A stretch of DNA of 64,000 nucleotides, from NCBI RefSeq assembly GCF_041435055.1, contig NZ_CP108002.1, positions 5,146,001 through 5,210,000 on the forward strand. Direction: 5' to 3'. Made by a program: the position numbers and the translations under genes. The notes beneath the pieces are model-generated. The model was given only the letters and a program-made list of their open reading frames with translations, was not told the DNA's origin and ran no database searches. Shown piece by piece: positions 9,321 through 17,742 of the stretch. How positions within the stretch are numbered: the stretch's first letter is position 1; each line of letters begins with the position of its first letter. This DNA comes from Streptomyces sp. NBC_00341. GTDB lineage: Bacteria; Actinomycetota; Actinomycetes; Streptomycetales; Streptomycetaceae.

Positions 9321-10202
9321 TCAGGACAGGTCCGGGGTGGGGACGGCCTGGCCGAAGTCGCCGACGTGCAGCGCCGCGGTGGACATCGCCCAGTGCAGAG
9401 TGCCGCCGTCACCGCCCATGTGCCACTGGTCGTTGCCGGTCAGTTGGAGCAGGTGGTGGAAGTCGTTCGGGTCGGCACCGGCAGGCAGGTTCGGCCCGTT
9501 GCCCGTAGTGCCCTGATGCCGGCCGAAGGCGAGGTCCACCCGGTCACCGGGGCCGGGCGGACCGGTCACGCCGGGCGGCCGGTCGGACCAGCGGGGGAAT
9601 ATCTCCTCCAGGAAGACGAAGCTGCCGCCGCAGGTCTTCTCATCGAGCTCCGGCCCGAGGTCCACGGTCCCCCAGACGGGATCGAAGGCGTGGGGGAGGA
9701 GCAGCCCGTAGGTCGCCGCCCATGGGATCGGCTCGAACACGCCGGCGCGGACGGGCGGGTCCACCTCGACGGCGTGTGCGGACCGAGCCGCGAGCACACA
9801 GCCCAACGCCCGCTCGGCGCCGAAGCCGTACTTCTCGTACGGTCCCCAGGCGTCGGGGTGGGTCTGTTCGGTCTGGGTGTCGAGGTAGAAGAAGTTGAGC
9901 AGGCCGGTCCCCGGCGGGAAGAGACTGTCGAGCCAGGGGGCGAGCGGATCGGTATCCAGGACGGCGTGCAGGCTCATCGGGAAGCCCTCGCAGGTCGGCC
10001 AGCGCATGCCGGGCTCAAGCAACGCCCTGCCGCCGAAACGGCTGTTCCCCGCCGCCTCGCCGGGCCCGGCCGGGGTCAGGGCGAAGCCCGGCCGGGCGAG
10101 CTCGACGATCCGTGCGGTGACCTCCGCGTCGACTTGCTCGGCACAGAAGTCCCGCAATGCGCAGAGCATTGCCCGCGGGCCCAACGGGTCAGGCGTATCC
10201 AT
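9321..10202 (-). CDS. YwqG-like DUF1963 protein
   Basis: A 293-residue protein with hallmarks of the YwqG/DUF1963 family: SRFGGRALLEPG near the N-terminus, a middle LLNFFYLD strand, and a C-terminal HHLLQLTGNDQW segment followed by a FG-rich end. Members are intracellular proteins of unknown biochemical role. Convergent with the dehydrogenase, with only 29 bases between, and divergent from the pentapeptide gene. Confidence 0.8.
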   Translation of the reverse strand: MDTPDPLGPRAMLCALRDFCAEQVDAEVTARIVELARPGFALTPAGPGEAAGNSRFGGRALLEPGMRWPTCEGFPMSLHAVLDTDPLAPWLDSLFPPGTGLLNFFYLDTQTEQTHPDAWGPYEKYGFGAERALGCVLAARSAHAVEVDPPVRAGVFEPIPWAATYGLLLPHAFDPVWGTVDLGPELDEKTCGGSFVFLEEIFPRWSDRPPGVTGPPGPGDRVDLAFGRHQGTTGNGPNLPAGADPNDFHHLLQLTGNDQWHMGGDGGTLHWAMSTAALHVGDFGQAVPTPDLS

Positions 10203-10274
10203 GCGGAAAAGTAGAGCACCGGCCTCTGACGAGGAGGTGGTCTTGATCGTCTACTAAGTGGACCCTAGGCTCCT

Positions 10275-11456
10275 GTGCCCATGGGGACGGGGATGGGGTT
10301 GGGGGAACCGGACCGCGGGCGGCGGGCATTGCGCGACGGGCCGGGCAGGCGTCGTACGGCCTTGGCTCTGCTGGCCGGGGCGGCGGGGCTGGTCGTTCTG
10401 GGCACAGTGTTCGTCCTGCTGCCGGGTGTGGTGGTCGACCACGATCTCGCCGGGGCGAGCGTCGCGGCACAGGATCGGCTGAAGGCGGTGAACGATGTCC
10501 GTACGACGCTTCTGCAGGTGGTCGGCGGCCTGGTCGTGCTCTTCGGCGCGTATGCCACCTGGCGGCAACTGCGGGTCAGCCAGGACGGTTTGCGCGCCAC
10601 CCAGGAGGGCTACGTCACCGACCGATTCAGCCGGGCCGTCGACCAGCTCGGCAGCGACAAGCTGGATGTGCGCATCGGCGGGTTGCACGCGCTGTGGCGG
10701 ATCGCCGAGCAGTCCGCCCGCGACCGGGAGGCCATCATCTCCATCCAGGCCGCGTATCTGCGTACGCACCTGCCCTGGCCGCCCGCCGGGCCGGAATCCC
10801 CGGCGGCGGACGTGCCCATCAACGACATCGCGCCGTTGGAGACTCGCGCCGCCGACGCCCAGGTGGCGCTGACCGCGCTCGGCGTGCTGTGCCGGCACCG
10901 GGAGCAGTCCTGGGTCAATCTCAGCATCACCGACCTGCGCCGGGCCGACTGCGACGGACTCTGGTTCCCCGAGGTCAACTTCGACCGCGCGTGCCTGGAG
11001 GCCGCAGGTCTGTACCACGCCAATCTGACCCAGGCCTCCCTGGTCTCGGTCAACCTGCGGCACGCCGACCTCACGACTGCGATTCTCCGCCGGGCTCGCT
11101 GCGTCCTGGCCGACCTGCGGGGCGCGAAGCTGGTCGAAACCGACTTGCGTGACGCCGACTTCACCGAGACCGACCTGCGCGAGGCGAACCTGCGCAAGGC
11201 CGTCGCCCACGGCGCGGTCTTCCAACGCGCCGATCTCCGCATGGCCGACTTGCGCGGCACCGACCTGAGCACCGCCAACCTTGTCGAAGCACGCCTGACC
11301 GGCGCCGTGGCCAGCGAGCACACCCGCTGGCCCGCCGACTTCGACCGCGCGGCGGCCGGGGTCGTCGACACCGACGACCCCGGCCCCGAGCCCTCGCCCC
11401 TGCTCCAGCCCCCGGGGATGACGTGGCAGGCGCCGCCGCTGCGGTCCACCCCCTGA
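10275..11456 (+). CDS. Membrane-anchored pentapeptide-repeat protein
   Basis: A 393-residue protein with two transmembrane helices (about residues 29-51 and 77-95), a helical linker (residues about 105-150), and a C-terminal run of pentapeptide repeats at about 215-350 with the A(D/N)LRxA pattern (for example TDLREANLRK, ADLRMADLRG). Such repeats form a right-handed quadrilateral helix used as a protein interaction or DNA-mimic scaffold. Here the membrane anchor argues against gyrase mimicry and for a tethered scaffold. Start is GTG at 10275 or ATG at 10281. Possible first gene of a run with the two damaged genes that follow. Confidence 0.82.
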   Translation: MPMGTGMGLGEPDRGRRALRDGPGRRRTALALLAGAAGLVVLGTVFVLLPGVVVDHDLAGASVAAQDRLKAVNDVRTTLLQVVGGLVVLFGAYATWRQLRVSQDGLRATQEGYVTDRFSRAVDQLGSDKLDVRIGGLHALWRIAEQSARDREAIISIQAAYLRTHLPWPPAGPESPAADVPINDIAPLETRAADAQVALTALGVLCRHREQSWVNLSITDLRRADCDGLWFPEVNFDRACLEAAGLYHANLTQASLVSVNLRHADLTTAILRRARCVLADLRGAKLVETDLRDADFTETDLREANLRKAVAHGAVFQRADLRMADLRGTDLSTANLVEARLTGAVASEHTRWPADFDRAAAGVVDTDDPGPEPSPLLQPPGMTWQAPPLRSTP

Positions 11457-11569
11457 CCGAGACGCGCCGGTCGAGGCGGGGTGTGCCGGAACCGCGCGCG
11501 TGCAGGTCGCGTCTTTTGCCCCACACAGCGAAAGGGACTTTCCCCCCACACGCAGTGAAAGGGACTGAG

Positions 11570-12152
11570 ATGGCACCTGACTTACGCAGTCCGCGACTGC
11601 CTCCGCCTCCGCCCTACCCTCCCCGCCCCTCAAGACGTCCGGACACCACACCACAGCCGTACACGCCGTTGTGGCGTCGGCTGCGTGCGACGACTGGCCG
11701 CCATTCCTCGAGCTGATGGAGGGACGACGCCCCGAGAGCCTGCGCCCTGTCGCATGGGTGCTGATGGTGCCGTGCATGTGGTGGCTGACACTGCCGCTGG
11801 TGCTCTCCTACGAGGTTGCCCGGTCCGCCCGCCGTACCGCCCGCCGCGTCCTTCCCTCTCGCCCCGAAGGACGCATCGATCGCCGTTCTGGTGGATCGTC
11901 TACTTCGTGTGCTTCGCCTCCGGACCGGCGGTCCGCAACGGCTTCAGCCTCTCCGCCGCCCATCCGGCGCTTCCGGCGGTGACCACGTGCGCCGCGGTCT
12001 GGGTGTTCGCCCTGGTCAGCCGGGCCGCAGGCGCTCTACCGCCGGGTCTGGAGCTGCTGGCTGCCTTCGGCGGCCCGGCATCGGTGACGGCACTGGCGTG
12101 GTGGGAGATCCATCGTCTGCGGCATCAGCACGGCATGCGCCGGCGGGGCTGA
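11570..12152 (+). pseudogene. Frameshifted membrane-protein gene
   Basis: Three reading frames carry parts of what looks like one protein. Frame from ATG 11570 gives a proline-rich N-terminus ending TPLWRRLRATTG before a stop at 11714-11716. A second frame continues with PESLRPVAWVLMVP and a hydrophobic helix to about 11870. A third frame from about 11880 carries two more helices (FWWIVYFVCFASGPAV and CAAVWVFALV) to a stop at 12150-12152. At least two frame changes are needed to join them. From recall, intact relatives are longer in the middle, so a deletion is likely too. The N-terminal part has a TTA codon (11582-11584). A sequencing error cannot explain a deletion but could explain single shifts. 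Confidence 0.65.
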
Positions 12153-12190
12153 CCCCAGCCCACCCCAGCCCCGCACCAGGAGAGGTGGCA

Positions 12191-12520
12191 GTGATGGTTG
12201 TGATGTTGCTGGTAGCAGGGTTCCTCGCGCTCTGCTTCGGCATACGCGAGGCTTTCGTTCAGCGCCGCCTCAAACGCGAGGGCGCACGTGTCGGGGGCCG
12301 GGTGGTCCGCCACCCGCGTCAACCGGCCCGGGTGGTGGGGGCCGCTTCCCGGTGGTCGAATTCGTTGACGCGCAGGGTGTGCGGCACACGTTCCAGTCCA
12401 GAACATCGGGAGTCGGGCGGCTTCCCGTGGGCGGTGAAGTCCCGGTGCGCTACTCACCCGACGACCCGGGCGGCCCGGTGCCTGGACGGCCGAGGGCGAG
12501 ACCCTCCGTTCGCGCTACGT
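12191..12520 (+). pseudogene. Frameshifted DUF3592-like membrane protein
   Basis: Begins with overlapping GTG/ATG starts at 12191/12194 after an AGGAG site. The first frame encodes a membrane helix and a charged segment to about 12340 (RLKREGARVGGRVVRHP). The homologous continuation, FPVVEFVDAQGVRHTFQS and GGEVPVRYSPDDPGG, is in another frame from about 12345. The break falls in a G-rich run (GTGGTGGGGG), consistent with a one-base indel. The expected second C-terminal helix is missing because the next gene starts at 12528. I infer decay, but a sequencing error at the G run is possible for the shift alone. Confidence 0.65.
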
Positions 12521-12527
12521 TCGCTGG

Positions 12528-13061
12528 ATGCAGCAGCCTCCAGAACAGGTTCCCGCACCCCTTGACGGCCCTGCCGTTGACGTATCCGACGCCCATGAAC
12601 TGCTCCTCGGCTACCTGGAGTGGTACCGCGAAGCGCTCATGCGAAAGCTCGCCGGTCTGTCCGACAACCAGCTCCGTACGCCCGTTGAACCGCTTGGCTG
12701 GTCGCCGCTCGGCCTGGTCCAGCACCTCGGCTGGGTCGAACGCCGGTGGTTGCGATGGGGGTTTGGTGCCGAGGACGTCGTCGCCTATCCAGCCGGTGGA
12801 GACGCCGAGGAGTGGGCGGTCGCCGCCGACACTTCCGCCGCGCAGGTCATGGCCACCTATCAAGCGGAGGTGATCGCTGCGAACTCCGCCACCGGCACCG
12901 CGACCTTGAGTGACAAGGCGCACCTCGGGGGCCGCTTCAAGACGCCCGACCAAGCACCCTCGCTCGGGCGAATCCTCTTCCACCTGCTCCAGGAGTACGC
13001 CCGCCACGTCGGTCAACTCGACGTCGGGCGCGAGCTCATCGACGGCGAAACAGGCGAATGA
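12528..13061 (+). CDS. DinB/DUF664 family protein (first copy)
   Basis: A 177-residue four-helix-bundle protein of the DinB superfamily. The likely metal-binding histidines are in VQHLGWVERRW and EYARHVGQLD, the positions conserved in DUF664. Related proteins are bacillithiol- or mycothiol-dependent transferases or detoxification proteins; in mycothiol-making actinobacteria a thiol-dependent role is plausible but not shown by the sequence. A second, diverged family member lies at 15804-16313. Confidence 0.85.
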   Translation: MQQPPEQVPAPLDGPAVDVSDAHELLLGYLEWYREALMRKLAGLSDNQLRTPVEPLGWSPLGLVQHLGWVERRWLRWGFGAEDVVAYPAGGDAEEWAVAADTSAAQVMATYQAEVIAANSATGTATLSDKAHLGGRFKTPDQAPSLGRILFHLLQEYARHVGQLDVGRELIDGETGE

Positions 13062-13165
13062 GGTACCAGGGCTGTGATGCATTGCGGGAGAGCCCTCAGC
13101 CAGCCTCCGGGGTCGCCGAAACCACGCGAAAGAGACCGCCGCGTCGAGGAGACCACAAAGCCTTC

Positions 13166-14158
13166 TCAGGGTGACTTGAGGAGGTCGCGGAGTCCGGCCA
13201 CGAGTTGCGTGACGTCGCGTTCGGCGGGCGGCGCGGCGACAGGGGTGGCGGTGGGTGTCGCGGGCTGTCGGCAGGGTTGGCAGAGGCCGTCGGGGAGGGC
13301 TTCGGGGCGGCCGGGGGTGCCGCATTCGGTGCACTCCATCATCACGCGCCGGGCGGGGGTTCCGGCGGGCGGCGGTGTGGGGGCGGTCGGGAGTGCGGGC
13401 GGGATCTTGCCGGCGAGGCGGTGGCGGACGAGGCCGACCGGTGAGTCGACGCGGGCGGGGAGTCCGGCGGTGAGCGCGCCGGTCAGGTAGTCGGCGTCCA
13501 CGCCGCGTGCGAACCACTGCTCGGCCAGGGCTTCCAGGGCCGTGCAGTCGGCGGCGGAGAGCGCGAGGCGTGCGTCGACCCTCCCGAGCCCGGCCAGCGC
13601 GAGGTAGGCGGGGGAGGGGGTGGAGCGCTGGGGCTGCGGTTCTCGTACCGGCGCGGGCGCGGGCGCAGGCACCGCTTCCCGCACCGGATCGGGCACGGGA
13701 TCGGGCATGGGAACAGATACGGATACGGGTGCAGCAACAGGTACGGACTCCCGCACCGGCGCGGGGGCGAGGCGGTTCGCCCACCACTCGTTGTCGTGGG
13801 CGGTCCGCGACCAGTACGTCCGGAAGACCCAGCGCACCTCGTCGCCGTCACCGACCGCGCACCGCACCCGCCGCAGGTGCCCGGCGACCGACAGCGCGGT
13901 CAGCGCGGAGCTGATGGCCTGCTGCCCGTAGAGCGGGAGCTGCTTGGCGAGGCACTTCACGCTCATCGCGGCGCCCTCGGGCAGCCGCTCGATGAACCCG
14001 GCGACGTACCGCTCCCGGAAGGGCAGCAGCGCGAAGTCATCGGCATGGGGCGGGCGTTGATCCGAGACGGCTCGCTTGCCGTAACCGGGATGGGCCATCG
14101 GGTACGGGGGCGACACTGCGGACGCGGACAGCGCGGGATTACAGTTCTGAACAGCCAC
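13166..14158 (-). CDS. Winged-helix protein with Pro/Val-rich linker and C-terminal zinc ribbon
   Basis: A 330-residue protein. Residues about 40-115 form a helix-turn-helix/winged-helix domain (MSVKCLAKQLPLYG, QAISSALTALSVAGHL). A low-complexity linker rich in Val-Pro-Ala-Glu repeats follows (about residues 130-180), then a helical domain (about 190-260) and a CxxC-x15-CxxC zinc ribbon starting CTECG. The GTG start at 14158 is chosen because AAGAAGGA precedes it by nine bases; the upstream open frame is not protein-like. Such proteins recur in streptomycetes near XRE/DUF397 genes. DNA binding is likely; the target is unknown. Divergent from the XRE gene at 14592. Confidence 0.72.
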   Translation of the reverse strand: MAVQNCNPALSASAVSPPYPMAHPGYGKRAVSDQRPPHADDFALLPFRERYVAGFIERLPEGAAMSVKCLAKQLPLYGQQAISSALTALSVAGHLRRVRCAVGDGDEVRWVFRTYWSRTAHDNEWWANRLAPAPVRESVPVAAPVSVSVPMPDPVPDPVREAVPAPAPAPVREPQPQRSTPSPAYLALAGLGRVDARLALSAADCTALEALAEQWFARGVDADYLTGALTAGLPARVDSPVGLVRHRLAGKIPPALPTAPTPPPAGTPARRVMMECTECGTPGRPEALPDGLCQPCRQPATPTATPVAAPPAERDVTQLVAGLRDLLKSP

Positions 14159-14253
14159 GAGATCGATCCTTCTTCTTGCGATCTTGAGGTCAGACCCCGG
14201 CCGGTGTTGGAACACCGCGTCGGGGTCGCTTCGTTCTCGCACCGTAGACAGTC

Positions 14254-14268
14254 GCGACGCAGCGTCGC
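14254..14268. promoter_or_regulatory. 15-bp palindrome, candidate operator
   Basis: GCGACGC-A-GCGTCGC, a perfect palindrome with a one-base centre, further flanked by GACAG and CTGTC. It lies about 95 bases upstream of the winged-helix protein start and could be its operator or that of the divergent XRE protein. Confidence 0.45.
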
Positions 14269-14512
14269 AAGCTGTCACCATTAGTCATACTTGCTGTCCG
14301 TGACGGGTCAGGGAGGTCGGGAGGTTTTCCCAACCACCCTTCTTTCCCTACCGGTTAAAAGAAGGCGCTCGAACCTCGTGGCTCGTGGCTCGACGCTCGA
14401 ATCCCAAGCCTCAAGCTCCGGGCCCACCCCGCCCCTTCGTACGCTCGAACGAGTGAACCGCCCTTCTCGAAGCCCGAGGCTCGACCCCCGAGCTGCGAGT
14501 TTCGAGCCAGCA

Positions 14513-14557
14513 GCCTTGTCGCACCCGTACAGATTCTTTGTACGGGTGCGACAAGGC
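14513..14557. promoter_or_regulatory. Perfect 19-bp inverted repeat before XRE/DUF397 pair
   Basis: Left arm 14513-14531 begins GCCTTGTCGCACCCGTACA and the right arm 14539-14557 is its exact reverse complement, with a 7-base centre. It ends 35 bases before the ATG at 14592. It could be an operator for the XRE protein, a leader hairpin, or a terminator-like barrier. Confidence 0.7.
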
Positions 14558-14591
14558 GTGGATCACGGACATGGGTGGGATTGAGGACCGT

Positions 14592-15425
14592 ATGCACCCC
14601 AGGAATCGACAGCGCAAGAACGCGTCGGCCATGAAGCTCGTGGGCAAACTGCTCGGACGTTTCCGCATCGCAGCCGGACTGACGCAGGCCCAACTCGCCG
14701 ATTTGGCGCGGGTGCAGGTGGAGACGATCGCCTCCATCGAGCAGGGCCGCCGCTCGCTCCTCCCGGATCTGGCAGAGCGGCTGGACGAGCTGCTGGAGAC
14801 GAAGGGCGCACTGGCCACGGCGGTGGAGTACATGCCGGAGGTCGATCTCGTACCCGCCTGGGCCGAGCAGTACATGGACCTGGAACGGACGGCGCTTGCC
14901 CTCTCCTGGTACGACAACCAGGTCCTGCCCGGACTCCTCCAGACCGAGGCCTACGCACGGGCGGTCTTCCGTAACAGGGTGCCCGCGTTCAGCGAGGAGA
15001 AGATCGCGATTCAGACCGCCTCGCGACTGGAACGCCAGGAGATCCTGCACCGCGTCGAGCCGCCGACCGTCAGTTTCGTCATCTGGGAGCCGGTGGTGAG
15101 GCTGCAACTCGTCAGCGACGAGGAGCATGTGGAGCAGCTCCGCCACCTGCGTGCGTGCGCGATGCTGCCGGGCGTGAGCCTCCAGATTCTCCCGCTGAGC
15201 CACCGCGCCCATGCCGGGCTGAACGGTCCCTTCACACTCCTGGAAACACCCGACTTTCAACACGTCGCCTACTCCGAGACCCAGCGAGGCAGCCTGCTCG
15301 TCGCCGACCCAGATGAGATCAGCATCCTGGCCCAGAAATATGCGATGCTGCGAGCTCAGGCCCTCAGCCCCGAAGAGACCCTGGGCCTGCTGGACCGTCT
15401 GCTGGGAGAGCTGGGAGTTCAATGA
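14592..15425 (+). CDS. XRE-family regulator with DUF5753 domain
   Basis: A 277-residue protein with an N-terminal XRE helix-turn-helix (LTQAQLADLARVQVETIASIEQG spans about residues 29-50) followed by a DUF5753 domain (motifs LPGLLQTEAYARAVF and VSLQILPLS). The ATG at 14592 has GAGGA just upstream; earlier in-frame starts fall inside or close to the inverted repeat. The stop overlaps the start of the DUF397 gene (ATGA at 15422-15425), giving the standard streptomycete pair. In S. coelicolor pairs of this type (Scr1/Scr2, recalled) stimulate antibiotic production and have been discussed as toxin-antitoxin-like. Confidence 0.9.
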   Translation: MHPRNRQRKNASAMKLVGKLLGRFRIAAGLTQAQLADLARVQVETIASIEQGRRSLLPDLAERLDELLETKGALATAVEYMPEVDLVPAWAEQYMDLERTALALSWYDNQVLPGLLQTEAYARAVFRNRVPAFSEEKIAIQTASRLERQEILHRVEPPTVSFVIWEPVVRLQLVSDEEHVEQLRHLRACAMLPGVSLQILPLSHRAHAGLNGPFTLLETPDFQHVAYSETQRGSLLVADPDEISILAQKYAMLRAQALSPEETLGLLDRLLGELGVQ

Positions 15426-15721
15426 GCACTGCACGCGCGTGGTTCAAGTCCAGCTACAGCGGTGATGAGGGCGGGCAGTGCCTTGAAGTCGCCTACGAGT
15501 GGCGGAAGTCCAGCTACAGCGGCAGCGAGGGCGGCCAGTGCCTCGAAGTCGGCTACGCCTGGCAGAAGTCCAGCCACAGCGGTGACGAAGGCGGCGCCTG
15601 CGTCGAAGTCGCCGCGCACACCGCCGCCGTACACGTCCGCGACTCCAAGAACCCGGACGGCCCGGAGCTGTCGCTCCCGCCCACCGCCTGGGCCGCGTTC
15701 ACCGCACACGTGGCCCGCTGA
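15422..15721 (+). CDS. DUF397 protein with three tandem motif copies
   Basis: A 99-residue small protein made largely of the DUF397 motif. Three consecutive 20-residue units begin at residues 7, 27 and 47, each of the form W-x-KSS-(Y/H)-SG-x-EGG-x-C-x-EV, followed by the usual VHVRDSKNPDGP and W-AF ending. Most DUF397 proteins I know carry one or two units. It overlaps the XRE gene by four bases and is presumably its cognate partner. No signal peptide or membrane segment. Confidence 0.9.
   Translation: MSTARAWFKSSYSGDEGGQCLEVAYEWRKSSYSGSEGGQCLEVGYAWQKSSHSGDEGGACVEVAAHTAAVHVRDSKNPDGPELSLPPTAWAAFTAHVAR
15440..15619 (+). repeat. Three tandem 60-bp coding repeats in the DUF397 gene
   Basis: Units at 15440-15499, 15500-15559 and 15560-15619 encode the DUF397 motif three times. 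The cores AAGTCCAGC(T/C)ACAGCGG are nearly identical, so the expansion looks recent. Period is a multiple of three, so the frame is kept. Confidence 0.9.
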
Positions 15722-15803
15722 GTCGCTGCCCCAGCCGCCGGTGCCCGTTGTCGGAGGCGGCCGGCGGCATCGACGCCGGAGGTGAAGCCCAACTCCTGCG
15801 GAC

Positions 15804-16313
15804 TCAGGCGCCCACGGTCCCGTCGACACCCTCACGCAGAATGTCCGCGTGGCCGTTGTGGCGGCCGTACTCCAGAAGCACGTGCACCATCACCATCCGC
15901 AGGGACACCTCCTCGTCCCATCGCGGTTGATACCCGGCCTGGTCCAGGGACTCGGCCTCCCGCTCGATACGGCGCGAGTTCTCCACCTCGGCATCCCAGG
16001 CGGCGAACGCCTCGTGCCTGGTCGACGCGCTCGCGTCGTACGCCGCCTGGAAGTCGACCTTGTCGGACCAGACCATGGGCGCGTCGTTGTCCTCGAACGG
16101 TCGACGGAACCAAGCACGCTCCACCTCCGCCATGTGCCGCACCAGACCGAGCAGCGAGAGCGTGGACGGCGGCACCGACTGCTGTCGCAGCTCCTCGTCG
16201 GTGAGCCCTTCGCACTTCATGGCGAGGGTTGCGCGGTGGTAGTCGAGGAAAGCCCGCAGCATGTCGCGTTCACTGCCAAAATTGGGCGGCCCTATGCGAT
16301 TGTCGCTGGTCAT
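15804..16313 (-). CDS. DinB/DUF664 family protein (second copy)
   Basis: A 169-residue DinB-superfamily protein. Conserved histidines occur in VRHMAEVERAWF and EYGRHNGHADILRE, matching the DUF664 pattern also seen at 12528-13061. Predicted cytosolic four-helix bundle with a bound divalent metal; likely a thiol-dependent transferase or an uncharacterised detoxification protein. The two copies in this window are clearly diverged, so this is not a recent duplication. Confidence 0.87.
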   Translation of the reverse strand: MTSDNRIGPPNFGSERDMLRAFLDYHRATLAMKCEGLTDEELRQQSVPPSTLSLLGLVRHMAEVERAWFRRPFEDNDAPMVWSDKVDFQAAYDASASTRHEAFAAWDAEVENSRRIEREAESLDQAGYQPRWDEEVSLRMVMVHVLLEYGRHNGHADILREGVDGTVGA

Positions 16314-16460
16314 TGGTCATGCTCCTCGTCCGTGCCTGCGTTGAGGGCCAGTATCCAATCCCGTCGGCTGTCTGCCCCGGCCGGGCCGATCTGCTCGTCG
16401 GTGCTGCGGGTGCTGTGGTGCTCCTGCGAGCCCCGCTGTCCTCTTGAGGGTCTCCCCGCC

Positions 16461-17687
16461 CTAGACGCCCCCGACGCGGTTCCGCGCCGCTGGCACTGTC
16501 CTCCCGATTGCGGCGGCGAGCGCGGCTCCGAGGATGCTGACGCCGACCAGGGTCAGCCAGATCGCGGCTGCCCCGGTGGACAGCAATCCGGATAGCGCGA
16601 CCGGAGCGACCGCTCCTGCTGCGGTCACGGCGAGCTGGTTGAGGGCCAAGTAACGTCCACGCAGAGCATCCGGGGCGCTCTCCGCGGCAGCGGTCGATGT
16701 GACGGGGCCGCCGAGGATCTCCCCGAAGGTGTAGCTGCCGGTGCCGAGCAACACGACGGCGATCGCGAGGGCCAGCACAGCCATTCGGTCTGCCGCGAGG
16801 AACAGGAGGTAGCCGGCCGCGAAGCAGGCGTGAGCGGCGATGAGAACGCGGCTGCGGATCCGCCCGTGGAGCCACCTGACCACGATGCCCTGGCCGAATC
16901 CGACCATCAGGGTGTTGAGCGTGAAGACCACTCCGGCGGTCCAGCCCGGCAGTCCCAGTACGTTCACGGCGTAGACCGGTATCGCGATGTTGAGGACGAA
17001 CAACGAGGCGGCGAAGCAGAGTTGATGTGCGACGAGTACCAGGTATTTCCGGTCCCGGAGCACGCGCGGCCAACCTCCAGCCGCAGCTTGGCCGGGCTCG
17101 GGGCGGGCGTTCGGCACCGCCTGCAACAGGGCGAATGCGGCGAGGTAGGAGAGGGCGTTGACGACCACGACCGTCGCATAGCCGCCGTGAGTGCCGATCG
17201 TGACGGCCACGGCGGAGAGGAGCCCGCCGAGTGCGTAGCCGAGGTTGCGTACCGACCCCAGCAGGCCGAACCAGTGCTCGCGCCGGCCCGGTGCGGCCAG
17301 GGCCGTGACGGTCACTCCGTAGCAGCCGAAGAACACCGCCCGGCCGGCGCTGTTCAACCAGGCGAAGAGGACGATCTGCCATGTCTGGCCGGCGACGAGG
17401 TACCCCGCGAAGCCGAGTGCCTGGGCCAGGTTCGCCGCCAGCAGTACCGGCTTTGCGCCGTACCGGTCGACCAGTCCGCCGACCAGCGGTCCGGCAGGAA
17501 GCGCCAGCAGCCCGGCCGTCGTCAGCGCCGCACCTACCTGCACCGTCGTCAGTGAAGTCGTGGCCAGGAAGTACAGCATCGAAACGGGGACGAAGGCGCC
17601 GGTGCCGATCGAGTCGATGACGATCGCCGCGAGGAAGCGGCGGTGTGGAGCTGTCACGGGATGGGTCGCGAGACCGGAAGCGTTCAC
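16461..17687 (-). CDS. MFS transporter
   Basis: A 408-residue major facilitator with about 12 hydrophobic helices and the loop 2-3 signature GGLVDRYGAKPV near residue 70. Most similar in style to drug/proton exporters of the MFS_1 group. Its start faces the HxlR gene across a 55-base promoter region with a perfect 16-bp palindrome, so it is probably repressed by that regulator and induced by a substrate, perhaps a reactive electrophile or drug. The gene is followed by 147 bases without a clear terminator. Confidence 0.88.
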   Translation of the reverse strand: MNASGLATHPVTAPHRRFLAAIVIDSIGTGAFVPVSMLYFLATTSLTTVQVGAALTTAGLLALPAGPLVGGLVDRYGAKPVLLAANLAQALGFAGYLVAGQTWQIVLFAWLNSAGRAVFFGCYGVTVTALAAPGRREHWFGLLGSVRNLGYALGGLLSAVAVTIGTHGGYATVVVVNALSYLAAFALLQAVPNARPEPGQAAAGGWPRVLRDRKYLVLVAHQLCFAASLFVLNIAIPVYAVNVLGLPGWTAGVVFTLNTLMVGFGQGIVVRWLHGRIRSRVLIAAHACFAAGYLLFLAADRMAVLALAIAVVLLGTGSYTFGEILGGPVTSTAAAESAPDALRGRYLALNQLAVTAAGAVAPVALSGLLSTGAAAIWLTLVGVSILGAALAAAIGRTVPAARNRVGGV

Positions 17688-17705
17688 AGCGTGGACGGTA
17701 TAGAT

Positions 17706-17721
17706 TGTATACCGGTATACA
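17706..17721. promoter_or_regulatory. 16-bp palindromic operator between MFS and hxlR genes
   Basis: TGTATACCGGTATACA is a perfect palindrome placed 22 bases before the HxlR start and 19 bases from the MFS start. An extra half-site GGTATA lies at 17697-17702. Its AT-rich GTATAC core and position fit an HxlR-family binding site controlling both genes. Confidence 0.75.
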
Positions 17722-17742
17722 CAACGCTACCGGGAGGCATGC

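Larger units (their letters stand above)
14159..14591. other. Divergent regulatory region rich in inverted repeats
   Basis: A 433-base spacer between the zinc-ribbon regulator and the XRE gene. It has a 15-bp palindrome at 14254-14268, a stretch at about 14366-14512 full of CTCGA/TCGAG repeats, and a perfect 19-bp inverted repeat at 14513-14557 just before the XRE gene. I see no gene in it. Confidence 0.75.
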
